A stretch of 64,000 nucleotides of DNA from Litoditis marina. Lineage: Eukaryota; Nematoda; Chromadorea; Rhabditida; Rhabditidae. The stretch is taken from NCBI GenBank assembly GCA_964036275.1, contig OZ038434.1, forward strand, positions 21,379,879-21,443,878. The letters are read 5' to 3'. Below are positions 13,611 through 27,100 of the stretch, one piece after another. Within the stretch, counting starts at the first letter, position 1. Each line of letters opens with the position of its first letter. Under the pieces are notes generated by a model, which saw only the letters and a program-made list of their open reading frames with translations, ran no database searches and was not told the DNA's origin. The position numbers were made by a program, and so were the translations under genes.

Positions 13611-16099
13611 CATGTGTAGAAACTCGTAAATGTTCATCTTATTAGCATAAGTTGAAACAGTCCCGAAATAATTGAGTGGCGGTGCTAACCAAAAACACCC
13701 CCAAGTTGACGTGAATGGAGTTGCGATTTTCGCCCTACGTGAGATTTAGTGTTCAAACTTGGTATTTTTGAACTCCTCTCATGTGTAGAAACTCGTAAAT
13801 GTTCAATTACCATAAGTTGAAACAGTCCCGAAATAATTGAGTGGCGGTGCTAACCAAAAACACCCCCAAGTTGACGTGAATGGAGTTGCGATTTTCGCCC
13901 TACGTGAGATTTAGTGTTCAAACTTGGTATTTTTGAACTCCTCTCATGTGTAGAAACTCGTAAATGTTCATCTTATTAGCATAAGTTGAAACAGTCCCGA
14001 AATAATTGAGTGGCGGTGCTAACCAAAAACACCCCCAAGTTGACGTGAATGGAGTTGCGATTTTCGCCCTACGTGGGATTTAGTGTTCAAACTTGGTATT
14101 TTTGAACTCCTCTCATGTGTAGAAACTCGTAAATGTTCATCTTATTAGCATAAGTTGAAACAGTCCCGAAATAATTGAGTGGCGGTGCTAACCAAAAACA
14201 CCCCCAAGTTGACGTGAATGGAGTTGCGATTTTCGCCCTACGTGAGATTTAGTGTTCAAACTTGGTATTTTTGAACTCCTCTCATGTGTAGAAACTCGTA
14301 AATGTTCATCTTATTAGCATAAGTTGAAACAGTCCCGAAATAATTGAGTGGCGGTGCTAACCAAAAACACCCCCAAGTTGACGTGAATGGAGTTGCGATT
14401 TTCGCCCTACGTGAGATTTAGTGTTCAAACTTGGTATTTTTGAACTCCTCTCATGTGTAGAAACTCGTAAATGTTCATCTTATTAGCATAAGTTGAAACA
14501 GTCCCGAAATAATTGAGTGGCGGTGCTAACCAAAAACACCCCCAAGTTGACGTAAATGGAGTTGCGATTTTCGCCCTACGTGAGATTTAGTGTTCAAACT
14601 TGGTATTTTTGAACTCCTCTCATGTGTAGAAACTCGTAAATGTTCATCTTATTAGCATAAGTTGAAACAGTCCCGAAATAATTGAGTGGCGGTGCTAACC
14701 AAAAACACCCCCAAGTTGACGTGAATGGAGTTGCGATTTTCGCCCTACGTGAGATTTAGTGTTCAAACTTGGTATTTTTGAACTCCTCTCATGTGTAGAA
14801 ACTCGTAAATGTTCATCTTATTAGCATAAGTTGAAACAGTCCCGAAATAATTGAGTGGCGGTGCTAACCAAAAACACCCCCAAGTTGACGTGAATGGAGT
14901 TGCGATTTTCGCCCTACGTGAGATTTAGTGTTCAAACTTGGTATTTTTGAACTCCTCTCATGTGTAGAAACTCGTAAATGTTCATCTTATTAGCATAAGT
15001 TGAAACAGTCCCGAAATAATTGAGTGGCGGTGCTAACCAAAAACACCCCCAAGTTGACGTAAATGAAGTTGCGATTTTCGCCCTACGTGGGATTTAGTGT
15101 TCAAACTTGGTATTTTTGAACTCCTCTCATGTGTAGAAACTCGTAAATGTTCATCTTATTAGCATAAGTTGAAACAGTCCCGAAATAATTGAGTGGCGGT
15201 GCTAACCAAAAACACCCCCAAGTTGACGTGAATGGAGTTGCGATTTTCGCCCTACGTGAGATTTAGTGTTCAAACTTGGTATTTTTGAACTCCTCTCATG
15301 TGTAGAAACTCGTAAATGTTCATCTTATTAGCATAAGTTGAAACAGTCCCGAAATAATTGAGTGGCGGTGCTAACCAAAAACACCCCCAAGTTGACGTGA
15401 ATGGAGTTGCGATTTTCGCCCTACGTGGGATTTAGTGTTCAAACTTGGTATTTTTGAACTCCTCTCATGTGTAGAAACTCGTAAATGTTCATCTTATTAG
15501 CATAAGTTGAAACAGTCCCGAAATAATTGAGTGGCGGTGCTAACCAAAAACACCCCCAAGTTGACGTAAATGAAGTTGCGATTTTCGCCCTACGTGGGAT
15601 TTAGTGTTCAAACTTGGTATTTTTGAACTCCTCTCATGTGTAGAAACTCGTAAATGTTCATCTTATTAGCATAAGTTGAAACAGTCCCGAAATAATTGAG
15701 TGGCGGTGCTAACCAAAAACACCCCCAAGTTGACGTGAATGGAGTTGCGATTTTCGCCCTACGTGAGATTTAGTGTTCAAACTTGGTATTTTTGAACTCC
15801 TCTCATGTGTAGAAACTCGTAAATGTTCATCTTATTAGCATAAGTTGAAACAGTCCCGAAATAATTGAGTGGCGGTGCTAACCAAAAACACCCCCAAGTT
15901 GACGTGAATGGAGTTGCGATTTTCGCCCTACGTGGGATTTAGTGTTCAAACTTGGTATTTTTGAACTCCTCTCATGTGTAGAAACTCGTAAATGTTCATC
16001 TTATTAGCATAAGTTGAAACAGTCCCGAAATAATTGAGTGGCGGTGCTAACCAAAAACACCCCCAAGTTGACGTGAATGGAGTTGCGATTTTCGCCCTA

Positions 16100-18540
16100 C
16101 GTGGGATTTAGTGTTCAAACTTGGTATTTTTGAACTTCTCTCATGTGTAGAAACTCAAAAATGTTCATCTTATTAGTATAAGTTGAAACAGTCCCGAAAT
16201 AATTGAGTGGCGGTGCTAACCAAAAACACCCCCAAGTTGACGTAAATGGAGTTGCGATTTTCGCCCTACGTGGGATTTAGTGTTCAAACTTGGTATTTTT
16301 GAACTCCTATCATGTGTAGAAACTCGTAAATGTTCATCTTATTAGCATAAGTTGAAACAGTCCCGAAATAATTGAGTGGCGGTGCTAACCAAAAACACCC
16401 CCAAGTTGACGTGAATGGAGTTGCGATTTTCGCCCTACGTGGGATTTAGTGTTCAAACTTGGTATTTTTGAACTTCTCTCATGTGTAGAAACTCAAAAAT
16501 GTTCATCTTATTAGTATAAGTTGAAACAGTCCCGAAATAATTGAGTGGCGGTGCTAACCAAAAACACCCCCAAGTTGACGTAAATGGAGTTGCGATTTTC
16601 GCCCTACGTGGGATTTAGTGTTCAAACTTGGTTTTTTTGAACTCCTCTCATGTGTAGAAACTTAAAAATGTTCATCTTATTAGCATAAGTTGAAACAGTC
16701 CCGAAATAATTGAGTGGCGGTGCTAACCAAAAACACCCCCAAGTTGACGTGAATGGAGTTGCGATTTTCCCCCTACGTGGGATTTAGTGTTCAAACTTGG
16801 TATTTTTGAACTCCTCTCATGCGTAGAAACTTAAAAATGTTCATCTTATTAGCATAAGTTGAAACAGTCCCGAAATAATTGAGTGGCGGTGCTAACCAAA
16901 AACACCCCCAAGTTGACGTGAATGGAGTTGCGATTTTCGCCCTACGTGAGATTTAGTGTTCAAACTTGGTATTTTTGAACTCCTCTCATGTGTAGAAACT
17001 TAAAAATGTTCATCTTATTAGCATAAGTTGAAACAGTCCCGAAATAATTGAGTGGCGGTGCTAACCAAAAACACCCCCAAGTTGACGTGAATGGAGTTGC
17101 GATTTTCGCCCTACGTGGGATTTAGTGTTCAAACTTGGTATTTTTGAACTCCTCTCATGTGGAGAAACTCAAAAATGTTCATCTTATTAGCATAAGTTGA
17201 AACAGTCCCGAAATAATTGAGTGGCGGTGCTAACCAAAAACACCCCCAAGTTGACGTGAATGGAGTTGCGATTTTCGCCCTACGTGGGATTTAGTGTTCA
17301 AACTTGGTATTTTTGAACTCCTCTCATGTGTAGAAACTCGTAAATGTTCATCTTATTAGCATAAGTTGAAACAGTCCCGAAATAATTGAGTGGCGGTGCT
17401 AACCAAAAACACCCCCAAGTTGACGTGAATGGAGTTGCGATTTTCGCCCTACGTGGGATTTAGTGTTCAAACTTGGTATTTTTGAACTTCTCTCATGTGT
17501 AGAAACTCAAAAATGTTCATCTTATTAGTATAAGTTGAAACAGTCCCGAAATAATTGAGTGGCGGTGCTAACCAAAAACACCCCCAAGTTGACGTAAATG
17601 GAGTTGCGATTTTCGCCCTACGTGGGATTTAGTGTTCAAACTTGGTATTTTTGAACTCCTCTCATGTGTAGAAACTCGTAAATGTTCATCTTATTAGCAT
17701 AAGTTGAAACAGTCCCGAAATAATTGAGTGGCGGTGCTAACCAAAAACACCCCCAAGTTGACGTGAATGGAGTTGCGATTTTCGCCCTACGTGGGATTTA
17801 GTGTTCAAACTTGGTATTTTTGAACTTCTCTCATGTGTAGAAACTCAAAAATGTTCATCTTATTAGTATAAGTTGAAACAGTCCCGAAATAATTGAGTGG
17901 CGGTGCTAACCAAAAACACCCCCAAGTTGACGTAAATGGAGTTGCGATTTTCGCCCTACGTGGGATTTAGTGTTCAAACTTGGTATTTTTGAACTCCTCT
18001 CATGTGTAGAAACTCAAAAATGTTCATCTTATTAGCATAAGTTGAAACAGTCCCGAAATAATTGAGTGGCGGTGCTAACCAAAAACACCCCCAAGTTGAC
18101 GTGAATGGAGTTGCGATTTTCCCCCTACGTGGGATTTAGTGTTCAAACTTGGTATTTTTGAACTCCTCTCATGCGTAGAAACTTAAAAATGTTCATCTTA
18201 TTAGCATAAGTTGAAACAGTCCCGAAATAATTGAGTGGCGGTGCTAACCAAAAACACCCCCAAGTTGACGTGAATGGAGTTGCGATTTTCGCCCTACGTG
18301 AGATTTAGTGTTCAAACTTGGTATTTTTGAACTCCTCTCATGTGTAGAAACTTAAAAATGTTCATCTTATTAGCATAAGTTGAAACAGTCCCGAAATAAT
18401 TGAGTGGCGGTGCTAACCAAAAACACCCCCAAGTTGACGTGAATGGAGTTGCGATTTTCGCCCTACGTGGGATTTAGTGTTCAAACTTGGTATTTTTGAA
18501 CTCCTCTCATGTGGAGAAACTCAAAAATGTTCATCTTATT
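16100..18540. repeat. Higher-order repeat: 8-mer, 1352 bp, about two copies
   Basis: 'atgcgtagaaac' at 16821 recurs at 18173, and 'tattagtata' at 16171 recurs at 17523, both 1352 bp (8 x 169) apart. The 'catgtggagaaac' variant near 17160 is copied near 18510. Confidence 0.8.
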
Positions 18541-21500
18541 TGCATAAGTTGAAACAGTCCCGAAATAATTGAGTGGCGGTGCTAACCAAAAACACCCCCA
18601 AATTGACGTGAATGGAGTTGCGATTTTTGCCCTACGTGAGATTTAGTGTTCAAACTTGGTATTTTTGAACTCCCCTCATGTGTAGAAACTCAAAAATGTT
18701 CATCTTATTAGCATAAGTTGAAACAGTCCCGAAATAATTGAGTGGCGGTGCTAACCAAAAACACCCCCAAGTTGACGTGAATGGAGTTGCGATTTTCGCC
18801 CTACGTGAGATTTAGTGTTCAAACTTGGTATTTTTGAACTCCTTTCATGTGTAGAAACTTCAAAATGTTCATCTTATTAGCATAAGTTGAAACAGTCCCG
18901 AAATAATTGAGTGGCGGTGCTAACCAAAAACACCCCCAAGTTGATGTGAATGGAGTTGCGATTTTCGCCCTACGTGGGATTTAGTGTTCAAACTTGGTCT
19001 TTTGAACTCCTCTCATGTGTAGAAACTCAAAAATGTTCATCTTATTTGCATAAGTTGAAACAGTCCCGAAATAATTGAGTGGCGGTGCTAACCAAAAACA
19101 CTCCCAAATTGACGTGAATGGAGTTGCGATTTTTGCCCTACGTGAGATTTAGTGTTCAAACTTGGTATTTTTGAACTCTTCTCATGTGTAGAAACTAAAA
19201 ATTGTTCATCTTATTAGCATAAGTTGAAACAGTCCCGAAATAATTGAGTGGCGGTGCTAACCAAAAACACCCCCAAGTTGACGTGAATGGAGTTGCGATT
19301 TTCGCCCTACGTGGGATTTAGTGTTCAAACTTGGTATTTTTGAACTCCTCTCATGTGTAGAAACTAAAAAATGTTCATCTTATTAGCATAAGTTGAAACA
19401 GTCCCGAAATAATTGAGTGGCGGTGCTAACCAAAAACACCCCCAAGTTGACGTGAATGGAGTTGCGATTTTCGCCCTACGTGAGATTTAGTGTTCAAACT
19501 TGGTATTTTTGAACTCCTTTCATGTGTAGAAACTTCAAAATGTTCAGCTTATTAGCATAAGTTGAAACAGTCCCGAAATAATTGAGTGGCGGTGCTAACC
19601 AAAAACACCCCCAAGTTGACGTGAATGGAGTTGCGATTTTCGCCCTACGTGGGATTTAGTGTTCAAACTTGGTCTTTTGAACTCCTCTCATGTGTAGAAA
19701 CTCAAAAATGTTCATCTTATTTGCATAAGTTGAAACAGTCCCGAAATAATTGAGTGGCGGTGCTAACCAAAAACACTCCCAAATTGACGTGAATGGAGTT
19801 GCGATTTTTGCCCTACGTGAGATTTAGTGTTCAAACTTGGTATTTTTGAACTCTTCTCATGTGTAGAAACTAAAAAATGTTCATCTTATTAGCATAAGTT
19901 GAAACAGTCCCGAAATAATTGAGTGGCGGTGCTAACCAAAAACACCCCCAAGTTGACGTGAATGGAGTTGCGATTTTCGCCCTACGTGGGATTTAGTGTT
20001 CAAACTTGGTATTTTTGAACTCCTCTCATGTGTAGAAACTAAAAAATGTTCATCTTATTAGCATACGTTGAAACAGTCCCGAAATAATTGAGTGGCGGTG
20101 CTAACCAAAAACACCCCCAAGTTGACGTGAATGGAGTTGCGATTTTCCCCCTACGTGGGATTTAGTGTTCAAACTTGGTATTTTTGAACTCCTCTCATGT
20201 GTAGAAACTTAAAAATGTTCATCTTATTAGCATAAGTTGAAACAGTCCCGAAATAATTGAGTGGCGGTGCTAACCAAAAACACCCCCAAATTGACGTGAA
20301 TGGAGTTGCGATTTTCGCCCTACGTGAGATTTAGTATTCAAACTTGGTATTTTTGAACTCCTCTTATGTGTAGAAACTTAAAAATGTTCATCTTATTTGC
20401 ATAAGTTGAAACAGTCCCGAAATAATTGAGTGGCCGTGCTAACCAAAAACACCCCCAAGTTGACGTGAATGGAGTTGCGATTTTCGCCCTACGTGAGATT
20501 TAGTGTTCAAACTTGGTATTTTTGAACTCCTCTCATGTGTAGAAACTTAAAAATGTTCATCTTATTAGCATAAGTTGAAACAGTCCCGAAATAATTGAGT
20601 GGCGGTGCTAACCAAAAACACCCCCAAGTTGACGTGAATGGAGTTGCGATTTTCGCCCTACGTGGGGTTAAGTGTTCAAACTTGGTATTTTCTGAACTCC
20701 TCTCATGTGTAGAAACTCAAAAATGTTCATCTTATTTGAATAAGTTGAAACAGTCCCGAAATAATTGAGTGGCGGTGCTAACCAAAAACACCCCCAAATT
20801 GACGTGAATGGAGTTGCGATTTTCGCCCTACGTGAGATTTAGTATTCAAACTTGGTATTTTTGAACTCCTCTTATGTGTAGAAACTTAAAAATGTTCATC
20901 TTATTTGCATAAGTTGAAACAGTCCCGAAATAATTGAGTGGCCGTGCTAACCAAAAACACCCCCAAGTTGACGTGAATGGAGTTGCGATTTTCGCCCTAC
21001 GTGAGATTTAGTGTTCAAACTTGGTATTTTTGAACTCCTCTCATGTGTAGAAACTTAAAAATGTTCATCTTATTAGCATAAGTTGAAACAGTCCCGAAAT
21101 AATTGAGTGGCGGTGCTAACCAAAAACACCCCCAAGTTGACGTGAATGGAGTTGAGATTTTCGCCCTACGTGGGATTTAGTGTTCAAACTTGGTATTTTC
21201 TGAACTCCTCTCATGTGTAGAAACTCAAAAATGTTCATCTTATTTGCATAAGTTGAAACAGTCCCGAAATAATTGAGTGGCGGTGCTAACCAAAAACACC
21301 CCCAAATTGACGTGAATGGAGTTGCGATTTTCGCCCTACGTGGGATTTAGTGTTCAAACTTGGTATTTTTGAACTCCTCTCATGTGTAGAAACTTAAAAA
21401 TGTTCATCTTATTAGCATAAGTTGAAACAGTCCCGAAATAATTGAGTGGCGGTGCTAACCAAAAACACCCCCAAGTTGACGTGAATGGAGTTGCGATTTT

Positions 21501-24199
21501 CGCCCTACGTGGGGTTAAGTGTTCAAACTTGGTATTTTCTGAACTCCTCTCATGTGTAGAAACTCAAAAATGTTCATCTTATTTGAATAAGTTGAAACAG
21601 TCCCGAAATAATTGAGTGGCGGTGCTAACCAAAAACACCCCCAAGTTGACGTGAATGGAGTTGCGATTTTCGCCCTACGTGGGATTTAGTTTTCAAACTT
21701 GGTATTTTTGAACTCCTCTCATGTGGAGAAACTCAAAAATGTTCATCTTATTTGCATAAGTTGAAACAGTCCCGAAATAATTGAGTGGCGGTGCTAACCA
21801 AAAACACCCCCAAATTGACGTGAATGGAGTTGCGATTTTTGCCCTACGTGAGATTTAGTGTTCAAACTTGGTATTTTTGAACTCCCCTCATGTGTAGAAA
21901 CTCAAAAATGTTTATCTTATTAGCATAAGTTGAAACAGTCCCGAAATAATTGAGTGGCGGTGCTAACCAAAAACACCCCCAAGTTGACGTGAATGGAGTT
22001 GCGATTTTCGCCCTACGTGAGATTTAGTGTTCAAACTTGGTATTTTTGAACTCCTTTCATGTGTAGAAACTTCAAAATGTTCATCTTATTAGCATAAGTT
22101 GAAACAGTCCCGAAATAATTGAGTGGCGGTGCTAACCAAAAACACCCCCAAGTTGACGTGAATGGAGTTGCGATTTTCGCCCTACGTGGGATTTAGTGTT
22201 CAAACTTGGTATTTTCTGAACTCCTCTCATGTGTAGAAACTCAAAAATGTTCATCTTATTTGCATAAGTTGAAACAGTCCCGAAATAATTGAGTGGCGGT
22301 GCTAACCAAAAACACCCCCAAATTGACGTGAATGGAGTTGCGATTTTCGCCCTACGTGAGATTTAGTGTTCAAACTTGGTATTTTTGAACTCCTCTCATG
22401 TGTAGAAACTCAAAAATGTTCATCTTATTTGCATAAGTTGAAACAGTCCCGAAATAATTGAGTGGCGGTGCTAACCAAAAACACCCCCAAATTGACGTGA
22501 ATGGAGTTGCGATTTTCGCCCTACGTGAGATTTAGTGTTCAAACTTGGTATTTTTGAACTCCCCTCATGTGTGGAAACTCAAAAATGTTTATCTTATTTG
22601 CATAAGTTGAAACAGTCCCGAAATAACTGAGTGGCGGTGCTAACCAAAAACACCCCCAAGTTGACGTGAATGGAGTTGCGATTTTCGCCCTACGTGGGAT
22701 TTAGTGTTCAAACTTGGTATTTTTGAACTCCCCTCATGTGTAGAAACTCAAAAATGTTTATCTTATTAGCATAAGTTGAAACAGTCCCGAAATAACTGAG
22801 TGGCGGTGCTAACCAAAAACACCCCCAAATTGACGTGAATGGAGTTGCGATTTTTGCCCTACGTGAGATTTAGTGTTCAAACTTGGTATTTTTGAACTCC
22901 CCTCATGTGTAGAAACTCAAAAATGTTTATCTTATTAGCATAAGTTGAAACAGTCCCGAAATAATTGAGTGGCCGTGCTAACCAAAAACACCCCCTAGTT
23001 GACGTGAATGGAGTTGCGATTTTCCCCCTACGTGGGATTTAGTGTTCAAACTTGGTATTTTTGAACTCCTCTCATGTGTAGAAACTCAAAAATGTTCATC
23101 TTATTTGCATAAGTTGAAACAGTCCCGAAATAATTGAGTGGCGGTGCTAACCAAAAACACCCCCAAATTGACGTGAATGGAGTTGCGATTTTCGCCCTAC
23201 GTGAGATTTAGTGTTCAAACTTGGTATTTTTGAACTCCTCTCATGTGGAGAAACTCAAAAATGTTCATCTTATTTGCATAAGTTGAAACAGTCCCGAAAT
23301 AATTGAGTGGCGGTGCTAACCAAAAACACCCCCAAATTGACGCGAATGGAGTTGCGATTTTTGCCCTACGTGAGATTAAGTGTTCAAACTTGGTATTTTT
23401 GAACTCCCCTCATGTGTAGAAACTCAAAAATGTTTATCTTATTAGCATAAGTTGAAACAGTCCCGAAATAATTGAGTGGCGGTGCTAACCAAAAACACCC
23501 CCAAGTTGACGTGAATGGAGTTGCGATTTTCGCCCTACGTGAGATTTAGTGTTCAAACTTGGTATTTTTGAACTCCTTTCATGTGTAGAAACTTCAAAAT
23601 GTTCATCTTATTAGCATAAGTTGAAACAGTCCCGAAATAATTGAGTGGCGGTGCTAACCAAAAACACCCCCAAGTTGACGTGAATGGAGTTGCGATTTTC
23701 GCCCTACGTGGGATTTAGTGTTCAAACTTGGTATTTTCTGAACTCCTCTCATGTGTAGAAACTCAAAAATGTTCATCTTATTTGCATAAGTTGAAACAGT
23801 CCCGAAATAATTGAGTGGCGGTGCTAACCAAAAACACCCCCAAATTGACGTGAATGGAGTTGCGATTTTCGCCCTACGTGAGATTTAGTGTTCAAACTTG
23901 GTATTTTTGAACTCCTCTCATGTGTAGAAACTCAAAAATGTTCATCTTATTTGCATAAGTTGAAACTGTCCCGAAATAATTGAGTGGCGGTGCTAACCAA
24001 AAACACCCCCAAATTGACGTGAATGGAGTTGCGATTTTCGCCCTACGTGAGATTTAGTGTTCAAACTTGGTATTTTTGAACTCCCCTCATGTGTGGAAAC
24101 TCAAAAATGTTTATCTTATTTGCATAAGTTGAAACAGTCCCGAAATAATTGAGTGGCCGTGCTAACCAAAAACACCCCCTAGTTGACGTGAATGGAGTT

Positions 24200-27100
24200 G
24201 CGATTTTCGCCCTACGTGAGATTTAGTGTTCAAACTTGGTGTTTTTGAACTCCCCTCATGTGTAGAAACTCAAAAATGTTCGTCTTATTAGCATAAGTTG
24301 AAACAGTCCCGAAATAATTGAGTGGCGGTGCTAACCAAAAACACCTCCAAGTTGACGTGAATGGAGTTGCGATTTTCGCCCTACGTGAGATTTAGTGTTC
24401 AAACTTGGTATTTTTGAACTCCTCTCATGTGTAGAAACTTAAAAATGTTCATCTTATTTGCATAAGTTGAAACAGTCCCGAAATAATTGAGTGGCCGTGC
24501 TAACCAAAAACACCCCCAAGTTGACGTGAATGGAGTTGCGATTTTCGCCCTACGTGAGATTTAGTGTTCAAACTTGGTATTTTTGAACTCCTCTCATGTG
24601 TAGAAACTTAAAAATGTTCATCTTATTAGCATAAGTTGAAACAGTCCCGAAATAATTGAGTGGCGGTGCTAACCAAAAACACCCCCAAGTTGACGTGAAT
24701 GGAGTTGCGATTTTCCCCCTACGTGGGATTTAGTGTTCAAACTTGGTATTTTTGAACTCCTCTCATGTGTAGAAACTTAAAAATGTTCATCTTATTAGCA
24801 TAAGTTGAAACAGTCCCGAAATAATTGAGTGGCGGTGCTAACCAAAAACACCCCCAAATTGACGTGAATGGAGTTGCGATTTTCGCCCTACGTGGGATTT
24901 AGTGTTCAAACTTGGTATTTTTGAACTCCTCTCATGTGTAGAAACTCAAAAATGTTCATCTTATTTGCATAAGTTGAAACAGTCCCGAAATAATTGAGTG
25001 GCGGTGCTAACCAAAAACACCCCCAAATTGACGTGAATGGAGTTGCGATTTTTGCCCTACGTGAGATTTAGTGTTCAAACTTGGTATTTTTGAACTCCCC
25101 TCATGTGTAGAAACTCAAAAATGTTTATATTATTAGCATAAGTTGAAACAGTCCCGAAATAATTGAGTGGCGGTGCTAACCAAAAACACCCCCAAATTGA
25201 CGTGAATGGAGTTGCGATTTTCGCCCTACGTGAGATTTAGTATTCAAACTTGGTATTTTTGAACTCCTCTTATGTGTAGAAACTCAAAAATGTTCATCTT
25301 ATTTGCATAAGTTGAAACAGTCCCGAAATAATTGAGTGGCGGTGCTAACCAAAAACACCCCCAAATTGACGTGAATGGAGTTGCGATTTTCGCCCTACGT
25401 GAGATTTAGTGTTCAAACTTGGTATTTTTGAACTCCCCTCATGTGTAGAAACTCAAAAATGTTTATCTTATTTGCATAAGTTGAAACAGTCCCGAAATAA
25501 TTGAGTGGCGGTGCTAACCAAAAACACCCCCTAGTTGACGTGAATGGAGTTGCGATTTTCCCCCTACGTGGGATTTAGTTTTCAAACTTGGTATTTTTGA
25601 ACTCCTCTCATGTGTAGAAACTCAAAAATGTTCATCTTATTTGCATAAGTTGAAACAGTCCCGAAATAATTGAGTGGCGGTGCTAACCAAAAACACCCCC
25701 AAATTGACGTGAATGGAGTTGCGATTTTCGCCCTACGTGAGATTTAGTTTTCAAACTTGGTATTTTTGAACTCCTCTCATGTGTAGAAACTTAAAAATGT
25801 TCATCTTATTAGCATAAGTTGAAACAGTCCCGAAATAATTGAGTGGCGGTGCTAACCAAAAACACCCCCAAGTTGACGTGAATGGAGTTGCGATTTTCGC
25901 CCTACGTGAGATTTAGTGTTCAAACTTGGTATTTTTGAACTCCTCTCATGTGGAGAAACTCAAAAATGTTCATCTTATTTGCATAAGTTGAAACAGTCCC
26001 GAAATAATTGAGTGGCGGTGCTAACCAAAAACACCCCCAAATTGACGTGAATGGAGTTGCGATTTTTGCCCTAAGTGAGATTTAGTGTTCAAACTTGGTA
26101 TTTTTGAACTCCCCTCATGTGTAGAAACTCAAAAATGTTTATCTTATTAGCATAAGTTGAAACAGTCCCGAAATAATTGAGTGGCGGTGCTAACCAAAAA
26201 CACCCCCAAATTGACGTGAATGGAGTTGCGATTTTCGCCCTACGTGAGATTTAGTATTCAAACTTGGTATTTTTGAACTCCTCTTATGTGTAGAAACTCA
26301 AAAATGTTCATCTTATTTGCATAAGTTGTAACAGTCCCGAAATAATTGAGTGGCGGTGCTAACCGAAAACACCCCCAACTTGACGTGAATGGAGTTGCGA
26401 TTTTCGCCCTACGTGAGATTTAGTGTTCAAACTTGGTATTTTTGAACTCCCCTCGTGTGTAGAAACTCAAAAATGTTTATCTTATTTGCATAAGTTGAAA
26501 CAGTCCCGAAATAATTGAGTGGCCGTGCTAACCAAAAACACCCCCTAGTTGACGTGAATGGAGTTGCGATTTTCCCCCTACGTGGGATTTAGTGTTCAAA
26601 CTTGGTATTTTTGAACTCCTCTCATGTGTAGAAACTCAAAAATGTTCATCTTATTTGCATAAGTTGAAACAGTCCCGAAATAATTGAGTGGCGGTGCTAA
26701 CCAAAAACACCCCCAAGTTGACGTGAATGGAGTTGCGATTTTCGCCCTACGTGGGATTTAGTGTTCAAACTTGGTATTTTCTGAACTCCTCTCATGTGTA
26801 GAAACTCAAAAATGTTCATCTTATTTGCATAAGTTGAAACAGTCCCGAAATAATTGAGTGGCGGTGCTAACCAAAAACACCTCCAAGTTGACGTGAATGG
26901 AGTTGCGATTTTCGCCCTACGTGAGATTTAGTGTTCAAACTTGGTATTTTTGAACTCCTCTCATGTGTAGAAACTTAAAAATGTTCATCTTATTTGCATA
27001 AGTTGAAACAGTCCCGAAATAATTGAGTGGCCGTGCTAACCAAAAACACCCCCAAGTTGACGTGAATGGAGTTGCGATTTTCGCCCTACGTGAGATTTAG

